Shown one piece after another: positions 17,135-25,988 of a stretch of DNA of 64,000 nucleotides (its first letter is position 1; each line of letters opens with the position of its first letter). The DNA comes from Streptomyces iconiensis (GTDB taxonomy: Bacteria > Actinomycetota > Actinomycetes > Streptomycetales > Streptomycetaceae). The translations under genes were made by a program, and so were the position numbers. Location: positions 62,001-126,000 of the forward strand of contig NZ_JANCPR020000004.1 in assembly GCF_028657195.3 (NCBI RefSeq). Direction: 5' to 3'. The notes under the pieces are model-generated. The model had not been told where the DNA came from. It saw nothing but the letters and a program-made list of their open reading frames with translations, and did no database searches.

Positions 17135-17889
17135 AGCCGCCGCCAGATGACCAGCCCACAGACCGTGCGCCGAACCGTATGCCGGGCCATGCGCCGGGCC
17201 ATACGCGGCACCGTGCGAATCAGCCGCGGATCCCGGCGCAGGGGCGGGAGTTGCCGCCCACGCCCTCGCAGACCGTCGGCCCCTTCTACGGGTACGCCCT
17301 CCCGTTCCCCGGCGGCGGGCAGGTCGCGCCCGTGGGACACCCCGGCGCCATCACCCTGCACGGAACGGTGCGCGACGGTGCGGGGGAACCCGTCCCCGAC
17401 GCGCTGCTGGAGTTCTGGCAGGGCCCGGGACGCCCAGGGTCGCTCCGCAGGGACCCGGTGACCGGGGGCTTCGCCGGGCGCAACGGCGTCGACTTCACCG
17501 GCTTCGGGCGCGTGCCCACCGACGCGGACGGAGGCTGGGTGCTGCGTACGCTGCCGCCGCCGCCCGAGCGGGGATACGTGTCGGTGTGCGTCTTCGCGCG
17601 CGGGCTGACGCACCACCTGTTCACGCGCGTGTACGTTGGCGCGCCGCCGCCGGACGACCCGTTGCTCGCCGCGCTTCCCGAGGAGCGGCGACGCACGCTG
17701 CTCGCCGTGCCCGTGGAACCGGGCCTGTATCACTTCGACATCCATTTCCAGGGTGGGAAGGAGACGGTCTTCCTTGTCTTCGATGGAACCGATGAGTCCG
17801 ATGAGTCCGAATCACCCGATGGGTCCGATGGGCCCGAGCAATCCGACGGGCTCGACGGACTCGACGGCCTCCACGGGTCCGACGGCTGA
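17131..17889 (+). CDS. pcaG: protocatechuate 3,4-dioxygenase alpha subunit
   Basis: 252 residues, GTG start at 17131 within the pcaH stop (GTGA overlap), AGGAGGAAC just before it. The alpha subunit lacks iron ligands and pairs with PcaH. Marks: PTPSQTVGPFYGYALPFPGGG, NGVDFTGFGRVPTDADG, and near the end LYHFDIHFQGGKETVFLVF. The core is normal, but a ~40-residue N-terminal extension rich in His/Arg/Pro and an acidic C-terminal tail (DESDESESPDGSDGPEQSDG and LDGLDGLHG) are extra. The tail comes from 9-bp DNA repeats (gatgagtcc, gacgggctc). Confidence 0.92.
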   Translation: MKPPPDDQPTDRAPNRMPGHAPGHTRHRANQPRIPAQGRELPPTPSQTVGPFYGYALPFPGGGQVAPVGHPGAITLHGTVRDGAGEPVPDALLEFWQGPGRPGSLRRDPVTGGFAGRNGVDFTGFGRVPTDADGGWVLRTLPPPPERGYVSVCVFARGLTHHLFTRVYVGAPPPDDPLLAALPEERRRTLLAVPVEPGLYHFDIHFQGGKETVFLVFDGTDESDESESPDGSDGPEQSDGLDGLDGLHGSDG

Positions 17890-17899
17890 GACGAATTCG

Positions 17900-19354
17900 A
17901 TGGATTCGATGAACTCGATGGATCCGACGAGTCACACGCCTTCCACGACCACCGCCCATGATGCCGGGGCCCACCGGCCGACGGACGTGGGACTGCTCGC
18001 GCCGGTACGCGCGGGCAGCGAAGCGGAGGCGCACACGGACGACCGGGCGGTACTCCAGGCGCTCCTGGACGCTGAGGCCGCGCTCGCCCGCGCGCTGGAC
18101 CCGGCGGCGGGCGAGACCGTCACCGAGGTCGCCGGCGCCGGCCACTTCGACGCGCGGGACCTCGCGCTGCGCGCCCGTACAGGCGGCAATCCGGTGATCC
18201 CGCTGGTGGCCGACCTCACCGCCCTGGTAGCCGAACGGGCCCCGCAGCACGCCGAGTTCGTCCACCGGGGCGCCACCAGCCAGGACATCCTGGACAGTGC
18301 GCTGATGCTCGTCTCGGCGCGGGTGCTCGACACGGTCGCAGCCGACCTGGAGCGCACCGCGGACACCCTCGGCGCGCTCGCCGCGGCGCACCGGGACACG
18401 CCCATGCCCGGCCGCACCCTCACCCAGCACGCCGTACCCACCACCTTCGGCCTCAAGGCGGCCGGCTGGCGTGCCCTCGTCCTGGACGCACACGCCGCGC
18501 TCGCCCGGGTGCGGTCCGGGCTGCCGGCCCAACTCGGCGGCGCGGCGGGCACCTTGGCCGCCTATGGGGACGGCGGGCCCGCGCTGGTCGCCGCCTTCGC
18601 GCGGCAGCTCGGCCTCGCCGAACCCGAGCTGCCCTGGCACGTACTGCGCACCCCGGTCGCCGACCTGGGAACGGCGCTGGCACACGCGACGGGGGCGCTG
18701 GGAAAGCTCGCGGCGGACGTGCTGGTGCTCTCCCGTACCGAGATCGGCGAGGTGGCGGAGGGCGCAGTCGGCGGCTCCTCCGCCATGCCGCACAAGCGCA
18801 ACCCCGCGCAGGCGGCCCTCATCGCCTCCGCCGCCCGTCAACTGCCCGCGCTCGCCTCGATGTTGCTGGGTTCCCTGGCGGCGGAGGACGAACGCCCCGC
18901 CGGTGCCTGGCACGCCGAATGGCAGCCGCTGCGTGAGGCGCTGCGCCTGACGGGTGGCGCCGCTTCGGCGGCTGCCCGGCTCTGCGGCGGGCTGGTGGTA
19001 CACCCCGGGCGGATGCGCGCGAACCTCGATCTGACGGGCGGGCTGGTGCTGAGCGACCGCCTTCTCGCGGCCCTGGAGCCCGAGTTGGGGCGCGCTGCGG
19101 CCCGTGACCTGGTCACCGGGGCTTCGCTGCGTGCCGCGCGGAACGGCACCGACCTGTTCGGCGACCCGGAGGTGAGGTCGCGGCTGCCCCCTGACGTGCT
19201 CGCCGCACTCGCCGACCCGGCGCACCACCTCGGCGCCGCACCCGCCCTCGTGGACCGCGCCCTGCGCCGCACCTACGGAGCGTGGCCGACCCGGCGTGAC
19301 CAGGACACCCGCCGCCCGCACGGGCCCCACGCGAACACCGGGGACGCCCCATGA
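17900..19354 (+). CDS. pcaB: 3-carboxy-cis,cis-muconate cycloisomerase
   Basis: About 484 residues from ATG 17900. A member of the fumarase/aspartase superfamily that lactonises 3-carboxymuconate to 4-carboxymuconolactone. The superfamily signature GSSAMPHKRNPAQAAL is present, as are VHRGATSQDILDSALM and TPMPGRTLTQHAVPTTFGLKA. The start is uncertain: several in-frame ATGs lie in an Asn/Ser/Met/Asp repeat right after the pcaG stop and in the overlapping end of pcaG, with no clear Shine-Dalgarno, so coupling to pcaG is likely. The stop overlaps the next reading frame by 4 bp (ATGA). Confidence 0.9.
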   Translation: MDSMNSMDPTSHTPSTTTAHDAGAHRPTDVGLLAPVRAGSEAEAHTDDRAVLQALLDAEAALARALDPAAGETVTEVAGAGHFDARDLALRARTGGNPVIPLVADLTALVAERAPQHAEFVHRGATSQDILDSALMLVSARVLDTVAADLERTADTLGALAAAHRDTPMPGRTLTQHAVPTTFGLKAAGWRALVLDAHAALARVRSGLPAQLGGAAGTLAAYGDGGPALVAAFARQLGLAEPELPWHVLRTPVADLGTALAHATGALGKLAADVLVLSRTEIGEVAEGAVGGSSAMPHKRNPAQAALIASAARQLPALASMLLGSLAAEDERPAGAWHAEWQPLREALRLTGGAASAAARLCGGLVVHPGRMRANLDLTGGLVLSDRLLAALEPELGRAAARDLVTGASLRAARNGTDLFGDPEVRSRLPPDVLAALADPAHHLGAAPALVDRALRRTYGAWPTRRDQDTRRPHGPHANTGDAP

Positions 19355-19536
19355 CCGCCGCGCACCACCCCCGCCGGGTGACCTCGCTGGCGCTGCTGTG
19401 CACCTCGGCCCGCTTCGGCGAACCCCAACCGTGGTGGGAGCGGGCCGTGCTCGAAGCGCCGCGTACACATCTGGAACCCGGCGGCGCGGCGGGCGCCGTA
19501 CCGGGAGCGCCCACGGGCGCGGAAGGGGAGAGCTGA
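19351..19536 (+). pseudogene. pcaL: remnant of 3-oxoadipate enol-lactonase (pcaD or pcaL fusion)
   Basis: 61 codons filling exactly the space between pcaB (ATGA overlap) and pobA (TGATG overlap). Residues 8-31, starting RRVTSLALLCTSARFGEPQ, match the segment after the nucleophile elbow of PcaD-type alpha/beta hydrolases, where 'LALLCTSA' followed by a W-x-x-R-A stretch is typical. The lid, the acid/His part and any C-terminal carboxymuconolactone decarboxylase domain are gone, as is everything upstream including the GxSxG motif. It is read as a deletion product that kept operon coupling. It may still be translated as a linker peptide. Family identity rests on ~25 residues. Confidence 0.6.
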
Positions 19537-20723
19537 TGCGTACCACCGTGGGCATCATCGGCGGCGGACCCGCCGGTCTGCTGCTGGCCAGACTGCTGCA
19601 CCGGGAGGGTGTCGACAGCGTGGTGCTGGAGCGCCGCACGCGGTCCTACGCCGAGCAGCGGCAGCGCGCCGGAATCCTGGAACAGGCCACCGTGGACGCG
19701 CTGCGTGCGGCCGGTGCGGGGGAGCGGATGGACCGCGAGGGCATCCCGCACGACGGCATCGAACTGCGCTTCGACCGCCGCGCGCACCGCCTCGACTTCC
19801 CGGCCCTCACCGGTGGGCGCAGGGTGCGGGTCTATGCGCAGACGGAGGTGGTCACCGACCTCATCGCGCTCCAGCTCGCGGAGGGCGGCCCGCTGCTGTT
19901 CGAGGCCGAGGCGACCGGGATCGCCGGTGCGGCCGGCGGCAGCCCGGTGGTCCACTTCCGGCACGAGGGCCGCGAACAGGAGTTGACCTGCGATTACGTC
20001 GTGGGCTGCGACGGCTTCCACGGGGTGTCCCGTGACGTGATGCCCGCAGCTGAGCGCACCACCTACGCGCGTACGTATCCGTACTCCTGGCTCGGCATCC
20101 TCGCCGAAGCCCCGCCGGTGTACGACGAGTTGATCTACGCGCACTCCTCGCGAGGCTTCGCGCTCGCCAGCATGCGCTCCCCGACGGTCAGCCGGCTCTA
20201 CCTCCAGGTGCCGAACGGCACGGACCCGGACGACTGGCCCGACGAGCGGATCTGGGACGAGCTGGACACCCGGTTCGCACTCGACGCCGACCCCGGCTGG
20301 AAGCTGGCGCGCGGCCCCGTGACATCCAAGTCGGTGCTGCCGATGCGCAGCCACGTCATCGAACCGATGCGGTACGGGAACGTGTTCCTGGCGGGGGACG
20401 CCGCGCACATCGTGCCCCCGACAGGCGCCAAGGGGCTCAACCTGGCAGCGGCCGACGTGATCGTCCTCGCCCGCGCCCTGGCCCACCGGCAGCGGACGGG
20501 TTCCGACACGCTGCTGAACGGCTACTCGGACACGTGTCTGCGGCGCGTCTGGCGTGCCGAGCACTTCTCGTACTTCATGACGACGACACTGCACAGCGCA
20601 CCCGGCCAGGACCCGTTCGAGACCCGCCTCCAGCTCTCGCAGCTGGACCGCGTGGCCAGTTCACCGCACGCGGCGGCCGAACTCGCCGAGAACTACACGG
20701 GGTTGCCGCTCCCCGCACGGTGA
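19536..20723 (+). CDS. pobA: 4-hydroxybenzoate 3-monooxygenase
   Basis: 395 residues, the normal length for PobA. This FAD-dependent hydroxylase converts 4-hydroxybenzoate to protocatechuate, the substrate of PcaHG. Seen: FAD-binding GIIGGGPAGLLLARLLHREG, the YAEQRQRAGILEQ active-site stretch, the middle DG motif VVGCDGFHGVSRD, and the FAD ribityl motif FLAGDAAHIVPPTGAKGLNLA. It starts inside the stop codon of the pcaL remnant, so it is probably translated by coupling at the end of the pca operon, and it feeds the pathway from the same transcript. Confidence 0.93.
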   Translation: MRTTVGIIGGGPAGLLLARLLHREGVDSVVLERRTRSYAEQRQRAGILEQATVDALRAAGAGERMDREGIPHDGIELRFDRRAHRLDFPALTGGRRVRVYAQTEVVTDLIALQLAEGGPLLFEAEATGIAGAAGGSPVVHFRHEGREQELTCDYVVGCDGFHGVSRDVMPAAERTTYARTYPYSWLGILAEAPPVYDELIYAHSSRGFALASMRSPTVSRLYLQVPNGTDPDDWPDERIWDELDTRFALDADPGWKLARGPVTSKSVLPMRSHVIEPMRYGNVFLAGDAAHIVPPTGAKGLNLAAADVIVLARALAHRQRTGSDTLLNGYSDTCLRRVWRAEHFSYFMTTTLHSAPGQDPFETRLQLSQLDRVASSPHAAAELAENYTGLPLPAR

Positions 20724-20724
20724 C

Positions 20725-21051
20725 GTGGGCGTCGCGGTGGGACTGGTGAGCGGGCGGGCCGGCGAGCGGGCACGCGTCGAAGTGTCCGTGCAGAACTTCC
20801 AGTTGCTGCCCTACCTGGTGGAGGGCACCCGCCGCGTGGCGATGATCCAGGAACGCCTGGCCCACCGGATCGCGGGACTGGCCGCCGTACGCGTACTCGA
20901 CTGCCCCTTCGCCGCTGTGCCGGTGCAGGAGGCGATGTGGTGGCACCCCGTGTACACCCAGGACGCGGCCCACATCTGGCTCAGAGAAACGGTCGCACGC
21001 GTAGGAGCCCGGGTCGGCGCCCCCGCTGGCGCGGCGGCACCAGACCGGTGA
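20725..21051 (+). pseudogene. remnant of a LysR-type regulator (C-terminal third)
   Basis: From a GTG 2 bp after pobA the frame reads RVEVSVQNFQLLPYLVEGT, then RRVAMIQERLAHRIAGL and VPVQEAMWWHPVYTQDAAHIWLRE. This is the end of a NahR/aromatic-type LysR effector-binding domain; 'WWHP...D.AH.WLR' is characteristic. The N-terminal winged HTH and two-thirds of the effector domain are absent. It probably was a regulator of aromatic catabolism lost by deletion; the ORF is still open (108 codons) and could be translated behind pobA. Confidence 0.7.
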
Positions 21052-21112
21052 CGCACCACGCGCACCCGCCCCGCATCGCGCGCACGGCGGGCGCCGTACG
21101 CGCCTCGCGCTC

Positions 21113-21173
21113 CACGGAACAGGCACGGCACGGGCACGGAACAGGCAGGGCACAGGCACGGCACAGGCACGGG
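21113..21173. repeat. aggcacggcac repeat tract
   Basis: Roughly six imperfect copies of a 10-12 bp unit (aggcacggcac, gggcacggaac) in the 269-bp gap between the LysR remnant and the next gene. No gene is supported there. Confidence 0.6.
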
Positions 21174-21320
21174 CGGTCCCGGCCGGATCGCCCGCTCCAT
21201 GCCCGCGCTGCCGTGCCTGAAGGACAAGGCGCTGCGCGCCTCGGCAGCGGAGCGCCGACCGCGGGAGTGCCGCCCTGCCCCTGCCTCCGCCGCCCTGCCG
21301 CCGCCCCCTAGATTGGCTCG

Positions 21321-21824
21321 ATGGGCTTCTTCGACAGACTGACCGGCACCAGGCGCCCCGGCGGCGAGGTCGCACCGCGGCCCGCCGAGGACATACGGGA
21401 GCTGCTGCTCGGCCTCAACGGTCCTGACGTCCCCTACGTCGTGCGCGACGGCGCCCCGGAAGGCGTCGACCTCGTCGCCGAGTGGCGGCTGTTGGAGCCC
21501 GCCTGGCAGACCTTCTTCGCCCGCGCCCAGCTGAGCCGCCGTATCCGGATCCGGATGAACTTCGCCCTGCCGGGCCACGAGGTCCGCGCTCTGGACGAGC
21601 ACTGGAAGGTCAAGTGGGCCGGAGGCGTACCGATATCGACAGAATACGGGCGCGGCCCTGTGAAAACGACGTCCCGGCAGTGGACGATCGGGCGGGGCAA
21701 CGGGGGTGGTCCTGAGGTGGTGGAGACGTTCCGCTTCGACAGCTCCGAGCTGAAGGAGCCCCTGCGGGACACGGTTCTCGGGGCGGGCTGGACCTGGCGC
21801 GGCCTGGTACTCCGCAACCCCTGA
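21321..21824 (+). CDS. conserved hypothetical protein
   Basis: 167 residues starting MGFFDRLTGTRRPGG. No signal peptide or membrane helix. It is rich in Trp/Arg with well-formed strands (RIRMNFALPG, DEHWKVKWAGGVP, TTSRQWTIGRG, EVVETFRFDSSELKEPLRD), suggesting a small alpha/beta cytoplasmic protein. I do not recognise the family. The start has no Shine-Dalgarno sequence, but TAGATT at 21309-21314 sits where a -10 box would place transcription start at or near the ATG, so a leaderless message is likely. It is followed by a convergent TetR gene. Confidence 0.75.
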   Translation: MGFFDRLTGTRRPGGEVAPRPAEDIRELLLGLNGPDVPYVVRDGAPEGVDLVAEWRLLEPAWQTFFARAQLSRRIRIRMNFALPGHEVRALDEHWKVKWAGGVPISTEYGRGPVKTTSRQWTIGRGNGGGPEVVETFRFDSSELKEPLRDTVLGAGWTWRGLVLRNP

Positions 21825-21928
21825 GCCGCCCCGGGCCCCGGCCGGACCGCCCGCCCCCTTCCGCACCGGCTTGCACGCATCCGGGCCCGCCTCGCATCCG
21901 GGCTCGCCCTGCCGCAACGCGGACCGCG

Positions 21929-22516
21929 TCAGTGCGGTCGCCGCAGTCCCGCGACGAGGAGTGCGACCAGTCGCCGTGCGTCGTAGCGCGAGTTGTTGCC
22001 GCCGGCGCAGAGACCGCCGACGCCACGCATCAGTTCGTAGGCGTCCTGACCCGGGCTGATCTCGCCCGAGGCGACCGCGGCGTCGAGCAGTTGGGCGCAC
22101 ACGGGCTCAAGCCGCTCAAGGAAGTAGGAGTGCAGCGGGTCGAAGCACGGGTCGTCGGACTGGAGCACGACGGCGAGCCCCTGCTTGGTGACCACGAAAT
22201 CCACGAAGAGGTCGATCCACTCGGCCAGGGCCGCGTGTGGGGTCTTCCCGGTGTCCAGCAGTGCGGGACCGGCTTCCGCGAGGGCTTCGACCTGGTGCCG
22301 GTACACGGCGACGATGAGATCTGCCCGGGTCGGGAAGTGGCGGTAGATCGTGGCCGTCCCGACACCGGCCTCGGCCGCGATCTGACGGATCGGCGCTTCC
22401 ACGCCTGACGCGACGAAGACGGTGGCAGCCGCGCCGAGCAGGTTCTCCTCGTTGCGCCGCGCATCCGCCCGCTTCGTCCGGGCCGCGCCTCCTGCGGCCC
22501 CCTCGCTGTCGCTCAC
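21929..22516 (-). CDS. TetR/AcrR-family transcriptional regulator
   Basis: 195 residues, GTG start at 22516 with GGAAGGGAAGG upstream. The N-terminal HTH is clear (GVEAPIRQIAAEAGVGTATIYRHFPTRADLIVAVYRHQ). The C-terminal half is the helical ligand-binding and dimer domain. It diverges from an alpha/beta hydrolase gene, and the shared region contains two copies of a GGGACA-N-TGTCCC palindrome. It is probably an autoregulated repressor of both genes; the inducer is unknown. Confidence 0.92.
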   Translation of the reverse strand: MSDSEGAAGGAARTKRADARRNEENLLGAAATVFVASGVEAPIRQIAAEAGVGTATIYRHFPTRADLIVAVYRHQVEALAEAGPALLDTGKTPHAALAEWIDLFVDFVVTKQGLAVVLQSDDPCFDPLHSYFLERLEPVCAQLLDAAVASGEISPGQDAYELMRGVGGLCAGGNNSRYDARRLVALLVAGLRRPH

Positions 22517-22562
22517 CGCGCCCTTCCCTTCCTTTCCATTGGCCCCCGCCTCCGTTCGGTAA

Positions 22563-22604
22563 ACGGGACACTGTCCCGTATAGTCCTAACGGGACAGTGT
22601 CCCG
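22563..22604. promoter_or_regulatory. paired TetR operator in the divergent promoter
   Basis: Two palindromes in a row: ACGGGACA-C-TGTCCCGT (22563-22579) and CGGGACA-G-TGTCCCG (22590-22604), centres 26 bp apart. TATAGT (22579-22584) between them is a plausible -10 for the rightward hydrolase gene. Occupancy by the TetR protein encoded to the left would block transcription in both directions. Confidence 0.8.
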
Positions 22605-22716
22605 CTTGTTGATGATGGCAGAGCCGGGACCTCGCGGACAAACCGCGCACGTCCCGTCGTCCGGATCTGTGACGCCCATGCGGCGCCGCGGGTCCCCAGG
22701 AAGGAAGGTCTTTCCC

Positions 22717-23664
22717 ATGGCCGCAGCAGACATGGCTCGCACGGAGATACCCCTCACCGAGGCCACCCCCGTCGTCTCCGTGAAGCCGGTGGCGCTGGAA
22801 GCCCCGGGACGCGGCGAGGACCTGCGGGTACGGATCTCCGCGCCGACGACAGGGAGCGAGCTGCCGGTTGTCCTCTTCTCGCACGGCTTCGGCTCCTCAC
22901 TGGACGGCTACGGCCCGCTGGCCGACTTCTGGGCCGCTCATGGCTTCGTGGTCATCCAGCCCACCCACCTGGACTCCAGGACCGTGGCACTTCCCCAGGG
23001 CGACCCCCGCGCTCAGCGGCTCTGGCGGTTCCGCGTCGAGGACATGAAGCGCGTTCTCGACCGGCTCGACCTGCTGGAAGCCGCCGTACCCGGTCTCGCC
23101 GGCCGCCTCGACCGCACGCGCATCGCCGCGGCCGGACACTCCTTCGGCGGTCAGACGGCGGGCAACCTGCTGGGCCTGCGCGTTCTCGACCCGGTGAGCG
23201 GGGTCGCCGACGACCTGTCCGACCCGCGGGTCACGGCGGGCGTGCTGCTTGCCACGGCCGGCAGGGGCGGAGCCGACCTGACCCCCTTCGCGGCCGAGAA
23301 CCTCCCGTGGCTGAAGGGCACCGACTTCGCGCACCTGACCACGCCGGCCCTCGTGGTCGCGGGAGACAAGGACGAACTGCCGATGTCCGTCAGGGGCCCT
23401 GAGTGGCTCACCGACCCGTACCACCTGAGCCCGGGGCGCAAGAGCCTGCTCACGCTGTTCGGGGGCGAGCACTCCCTCGGCGGAATCCCCGGCTACGAAG
23501 CCCGGGAGACCACGGACGAGAACCCCGAGCGCGTCGCCCTGATCCAGCGGGTCACCTGGGCCTACCTCCGCCAGGCACTCGGCATGGAGGACGCCGGCTG
23601 GACGGCCGCCCGGAAGTGGCTGTCGGAGGGCACCAACCCGCTCGGGCGGCTCGAATCCAAGTGA
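22717..23664 (+). CDS. alpha/beta hydrolase (chlorophyllase / PAF-acetylhydrolase-like)
   Basis: 315 residues, ATG 22717 after AGGAAGGAAGG. The oxyanion strand VVLFSHGFGSSLDGYGPLAD is followed by the nucleophile elbow AAAGHSFGGQTAGNL (G-H-S-F-G-G). A later VVAGDKDELPMS supplies the acid region and FGGEHSLGG the catalytic His. It is intracellular (no signal peptide). It is controlled by the divergent TetR gene through the double palindrome upstream. The natural ester or lactone substrate is unknown. Confidence 0.88.
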   Translation: MAAADMARTEIPLTEATPVVSVKPVALEAPGRGEDLRVRISAPTTGSELPVVLFSHGFGSSLDGYGPLADFWAAHGFVVIQPTHLDSRTVALPQGDPRAQRLWRFRVEDMKRVLDRLDLLEAAVPGLAGRLDRTRIAAAGHSFGGQTAGNLLGLRVLDPVSGVADDLSDPRVTAGVLLATAGRGGADLTPFAAENLPWLKGTDFAHLTTPALVVAGDKDELPMSVRGPEWLTDPYHLSPGRKSLLTLFGGEHSLGGIPGYEARETTDENPERVALIQRVTWAYLRQALGMEDAGWTAARKWLSEGTNPLGRLESK

Positions 23665-23900
23665 CGCCCCGGTGACGCTCCGAGGAGCGCGCCGACTCCC
23701 CGGGACCGGCGGGGCGCCCGCCGCTCCCGCCGTTCCCGGCCGACCTGCCCCGTGCCCGGCCTGCCCCTCCCGTGGCCGGCGTGCCTTGTCCGGCGGGCGC
23801 GGGGTGAGTCGCCGCAGCATCATGGACGTGGGTCTCGTAAGGGCCGGTGTCACGAACCCGCCGCGTGGGGGCCCGGGGACCCACGAGCCGGGAGGCGACG

Positions 23901-25988
23901 ATGCAACGCTTCGGCGAACCGAGTGGGGGACCCGGCCGGAGCGGCGACGCCGAGAACGCGGTTCCCGCACGTGTCGCTCTGGCCGTCAACGGCATGGGCA
24001 GCTTCATCTGGGACGTCAAGGGCGGGGTGATGCACTACGACGACGCCGGCCTGTCGGTCATGGGGTTCCGCCCGGGGGAGTTCGACGGCCGTCTCCGTAC
24101 GCTCGGCGAGCGGATGGTGGAGGAGGAGCTGCCCGCGATCCGGGCCCGGGTCGACCGCGCGCTGCGGGAGCGGTCGGGGTTCAGCCTCTACTTCCGCGTA
24201 CGGCACGGCGACGGCTCGCTGCGCTGGACCCACACGCAGGGCAACGTCGTCTGCGACGACGAAGGGAGCCCCGACCGGGTCATCGGGATCATCAGGGAGG
24301 CCGGCGACGAGCTGCGCGCCGCCAACCAGACCCGGGAGCTGTACCAGGCCAGGAGCGATGTCCGCCGGCAGGCCGACCTTGTGGGCTGCCTCAACGACGC
24401 GCTGGCTCCCACCGTCACCGTGAACGACGTCGCCGAGGCGCTCACCAGTACCTCGCTGCTGCTCCAGCTCGGCGCAGCCAGCATCGTCCTGGGGATGGTG
24501 GAGAGCGGCCGGGTCGTGGTGGTGGGCTCCAACGGGCTGCCGCGGGAGTGGGTCGAAAGCGCCCATCTGGCCAGGCTCGGTGCGCCGCTGCCGCTCAGCG
24601 AGGCGGTACGCACCCGGGAGCCGGTCTTCCTCACGGACCGCGACGACTTCGCCGAGCGGTACCCGGTGCTGGAGCCGTATCTGGACGAGGTGCCGGACGC
24701 CACCGCCGCCGCGTACCTGCCACTGATCGCCCACGACGCCCCCATCGGCGCCCTCGGGCTCTCCTACAACGGCAAGACCCGGTTCAGCCGCGAGGAACGC
24801 ACCGTGCTGACCGCCCTGAGCGGCACCGTCGCGCAGTCGCTCCAGCGTGCGCTGCTCTACGACGAGGAGCACGAACTGGCCGCCGGGCTGCAGACGGCGA
24901 TGCTCCCCGGACATATGCCGTACGTCCCGGACCTGGACCTCGCCACCCGCTACCGGCCGGCGCGCTCCCGCGGAGAGATCGGCGGCGACTGGTACGACGC
25001 CGTGACGCTGCCCGACGGCCGGATCGCCGCGGTCGTCGGCGATGTGCAGGGCCACGACGTGACGGCCGCCGCCGTCATGGGCCAACTGCGCATCGCGCTA
25101 CGCGCTTACGCGGCCGAGGGGCACCCGCCGGCGAGCATCATGACCCGCACCTCGGCGTTCCTCGCCGACCTGGACACCGACCGCTTCGCCACCTGTCTGC
25201 TGGTGCTGCTCGACGCGCGTACAGGACACGCCGTGACCGTGCGCGCCGGTCATCTGGAACCCGTACTGCGCCGGCCCGACGGAAGCGGTACCTGGCTCGA
25301 CACCCCCGGCGGGCTGCCGCTGGGCCTCGCCGCACCTTCGGCGCACCCCGCCTACCCCGAGTCCGAGACGACGCTGGAGCCGGGAGCGACGCTGCTGCTG
25401 TGCACGGACGGCCTCATCGAGACACGTGCGGCCGACATCGACGAGGGCCGCGCCCGGCTCCTGGACGCGCTCAGCACAGGCCCCGGACACCCGGACCCTC
25501 TGGCCGACCACCTGCTGAACGCGATGGGCGACTACACGGGCCAGGAGGACGACGTCGCCCTCCTGCTCCTGTGCCGGGTACCCGGCAGGACCACGGCGCC
25601 GTCCCATGTCTCCGCCACCATCGACCGCGCCGACCCCCGGGCCCTCCATGCCGCGCGCCGCACCCTGCGCAGGGCCCTGGAGGACTGGTCGATGGAGACC
25701 GTCGCCGAAACCGCTGAACTGCTCGCCAGCGAACTGGCCACCAACGCCCTGCTGCACACCGAGGGCAGCGTCACCTTCACCGCCGGGCTCGTGGGCCACC
25801 ACGACGGGCGCGTCCTGCGCCTCTCGGTGACCGACGCCTCCTCCTCCGCCCCCCGAAGGCGTGCCGCGACGGAGCAGTCGGCGTCGGGGCGCGGGCTCAT
25901 GCTCATCGAGGAACTCGCCAGCAACTGGGGAGTCGAGCCCCGAGGCAACGGCAAACGCGTCTGGTGCGAAATCCCCGCCGAAGCCTGA
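23901..25988 (+). CDS. SpoIIE-type PP2C phosphatase with PAS, GAF and HATPase domains
   Basis: 695 residues, ATG 23901 with GGAGG upstream. Order of domains: PAS (~25-125; FIWDVKGGVMHYDDAGLSVM, then YFRVRHGDGSLRW), GAF (~150-310; PVFLTDRDDF, AAYLPLIAHDAPIGALGLSY), SpoIIE phosphatase (~330-550; AAGLQTAMLPG, RGEIGGDWYDAV, VVGDVQGHDVTAAA, ending TGQEDDVALLLL, with the metal-binding Asp residues), and a histidine-kinase-like ATPase (~565-690; LLASELATNALLHT, SGRGLMLIEELASNWGV). Such proteins dephosphorylate anti-anti-sigma factors and may also phosphorylate them through the anti-sigma-like ATPase domain. They link a sensed signal to an alternative sigma factor. No sigma or anti-sigma gene is adjacent. 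Confidence 0.93.
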   Translation: MQRFGEPSGGPGRSGDAENAVPARVALAVNGMGSFIWDVKGGVMHYDDAGLSVMGFRPGEFDGRLRTLGERMVEEELPAIRARVDRALRERSGFSLYFRVRHGDGSLRWTHTQGNVVCDDEGSPDRVIGIIREAGDELRAANQTRELYQARSDVRRQADLVGCLNDALAPTVTVNDVAEALTSTSLLLQLGAASIVLGMVESGRVVVVGSNGLPREWVESAHLARLGAPLPLSEAVRTREPVFLTDRDDFAERYPVLEPYLDEVPDATAAAYLPLIAHDAPIGALGLSYNGKTRFSREERTVLTALSGTVAQSLQRALLYDEEHELAAGLQTAMLPGHMPYVPDLDLATRYRPARSRGEIGGDWYDAVTLPDGRIAAVVGDVQGHDVTAAAVMGQLRIALRAYAAEGHPPASIMTRTSAFLADLDTDRFATCLLVLLDARTGHAVTVRAGHLEPVLRRPDGSGTWLDTPGGLPLGLAAPSAHPAYPESETTLEPGATLLLCTDGLIETRAADIDEGRARLLDALSTGPGHPDPLADHLLNAMGDYTGQEDDVALLLLCRVPGRTTAPSHVSATIDRADPRALHAARRTLRRALEDWSMETVAETAELLASELATNALLHTEGSVTFTAGLVGHHDGRVLRLSVTDASSSAPRRRAATEQSASGRGLMLIEELASNWGVEPRGNGKRVWCEIPAEA

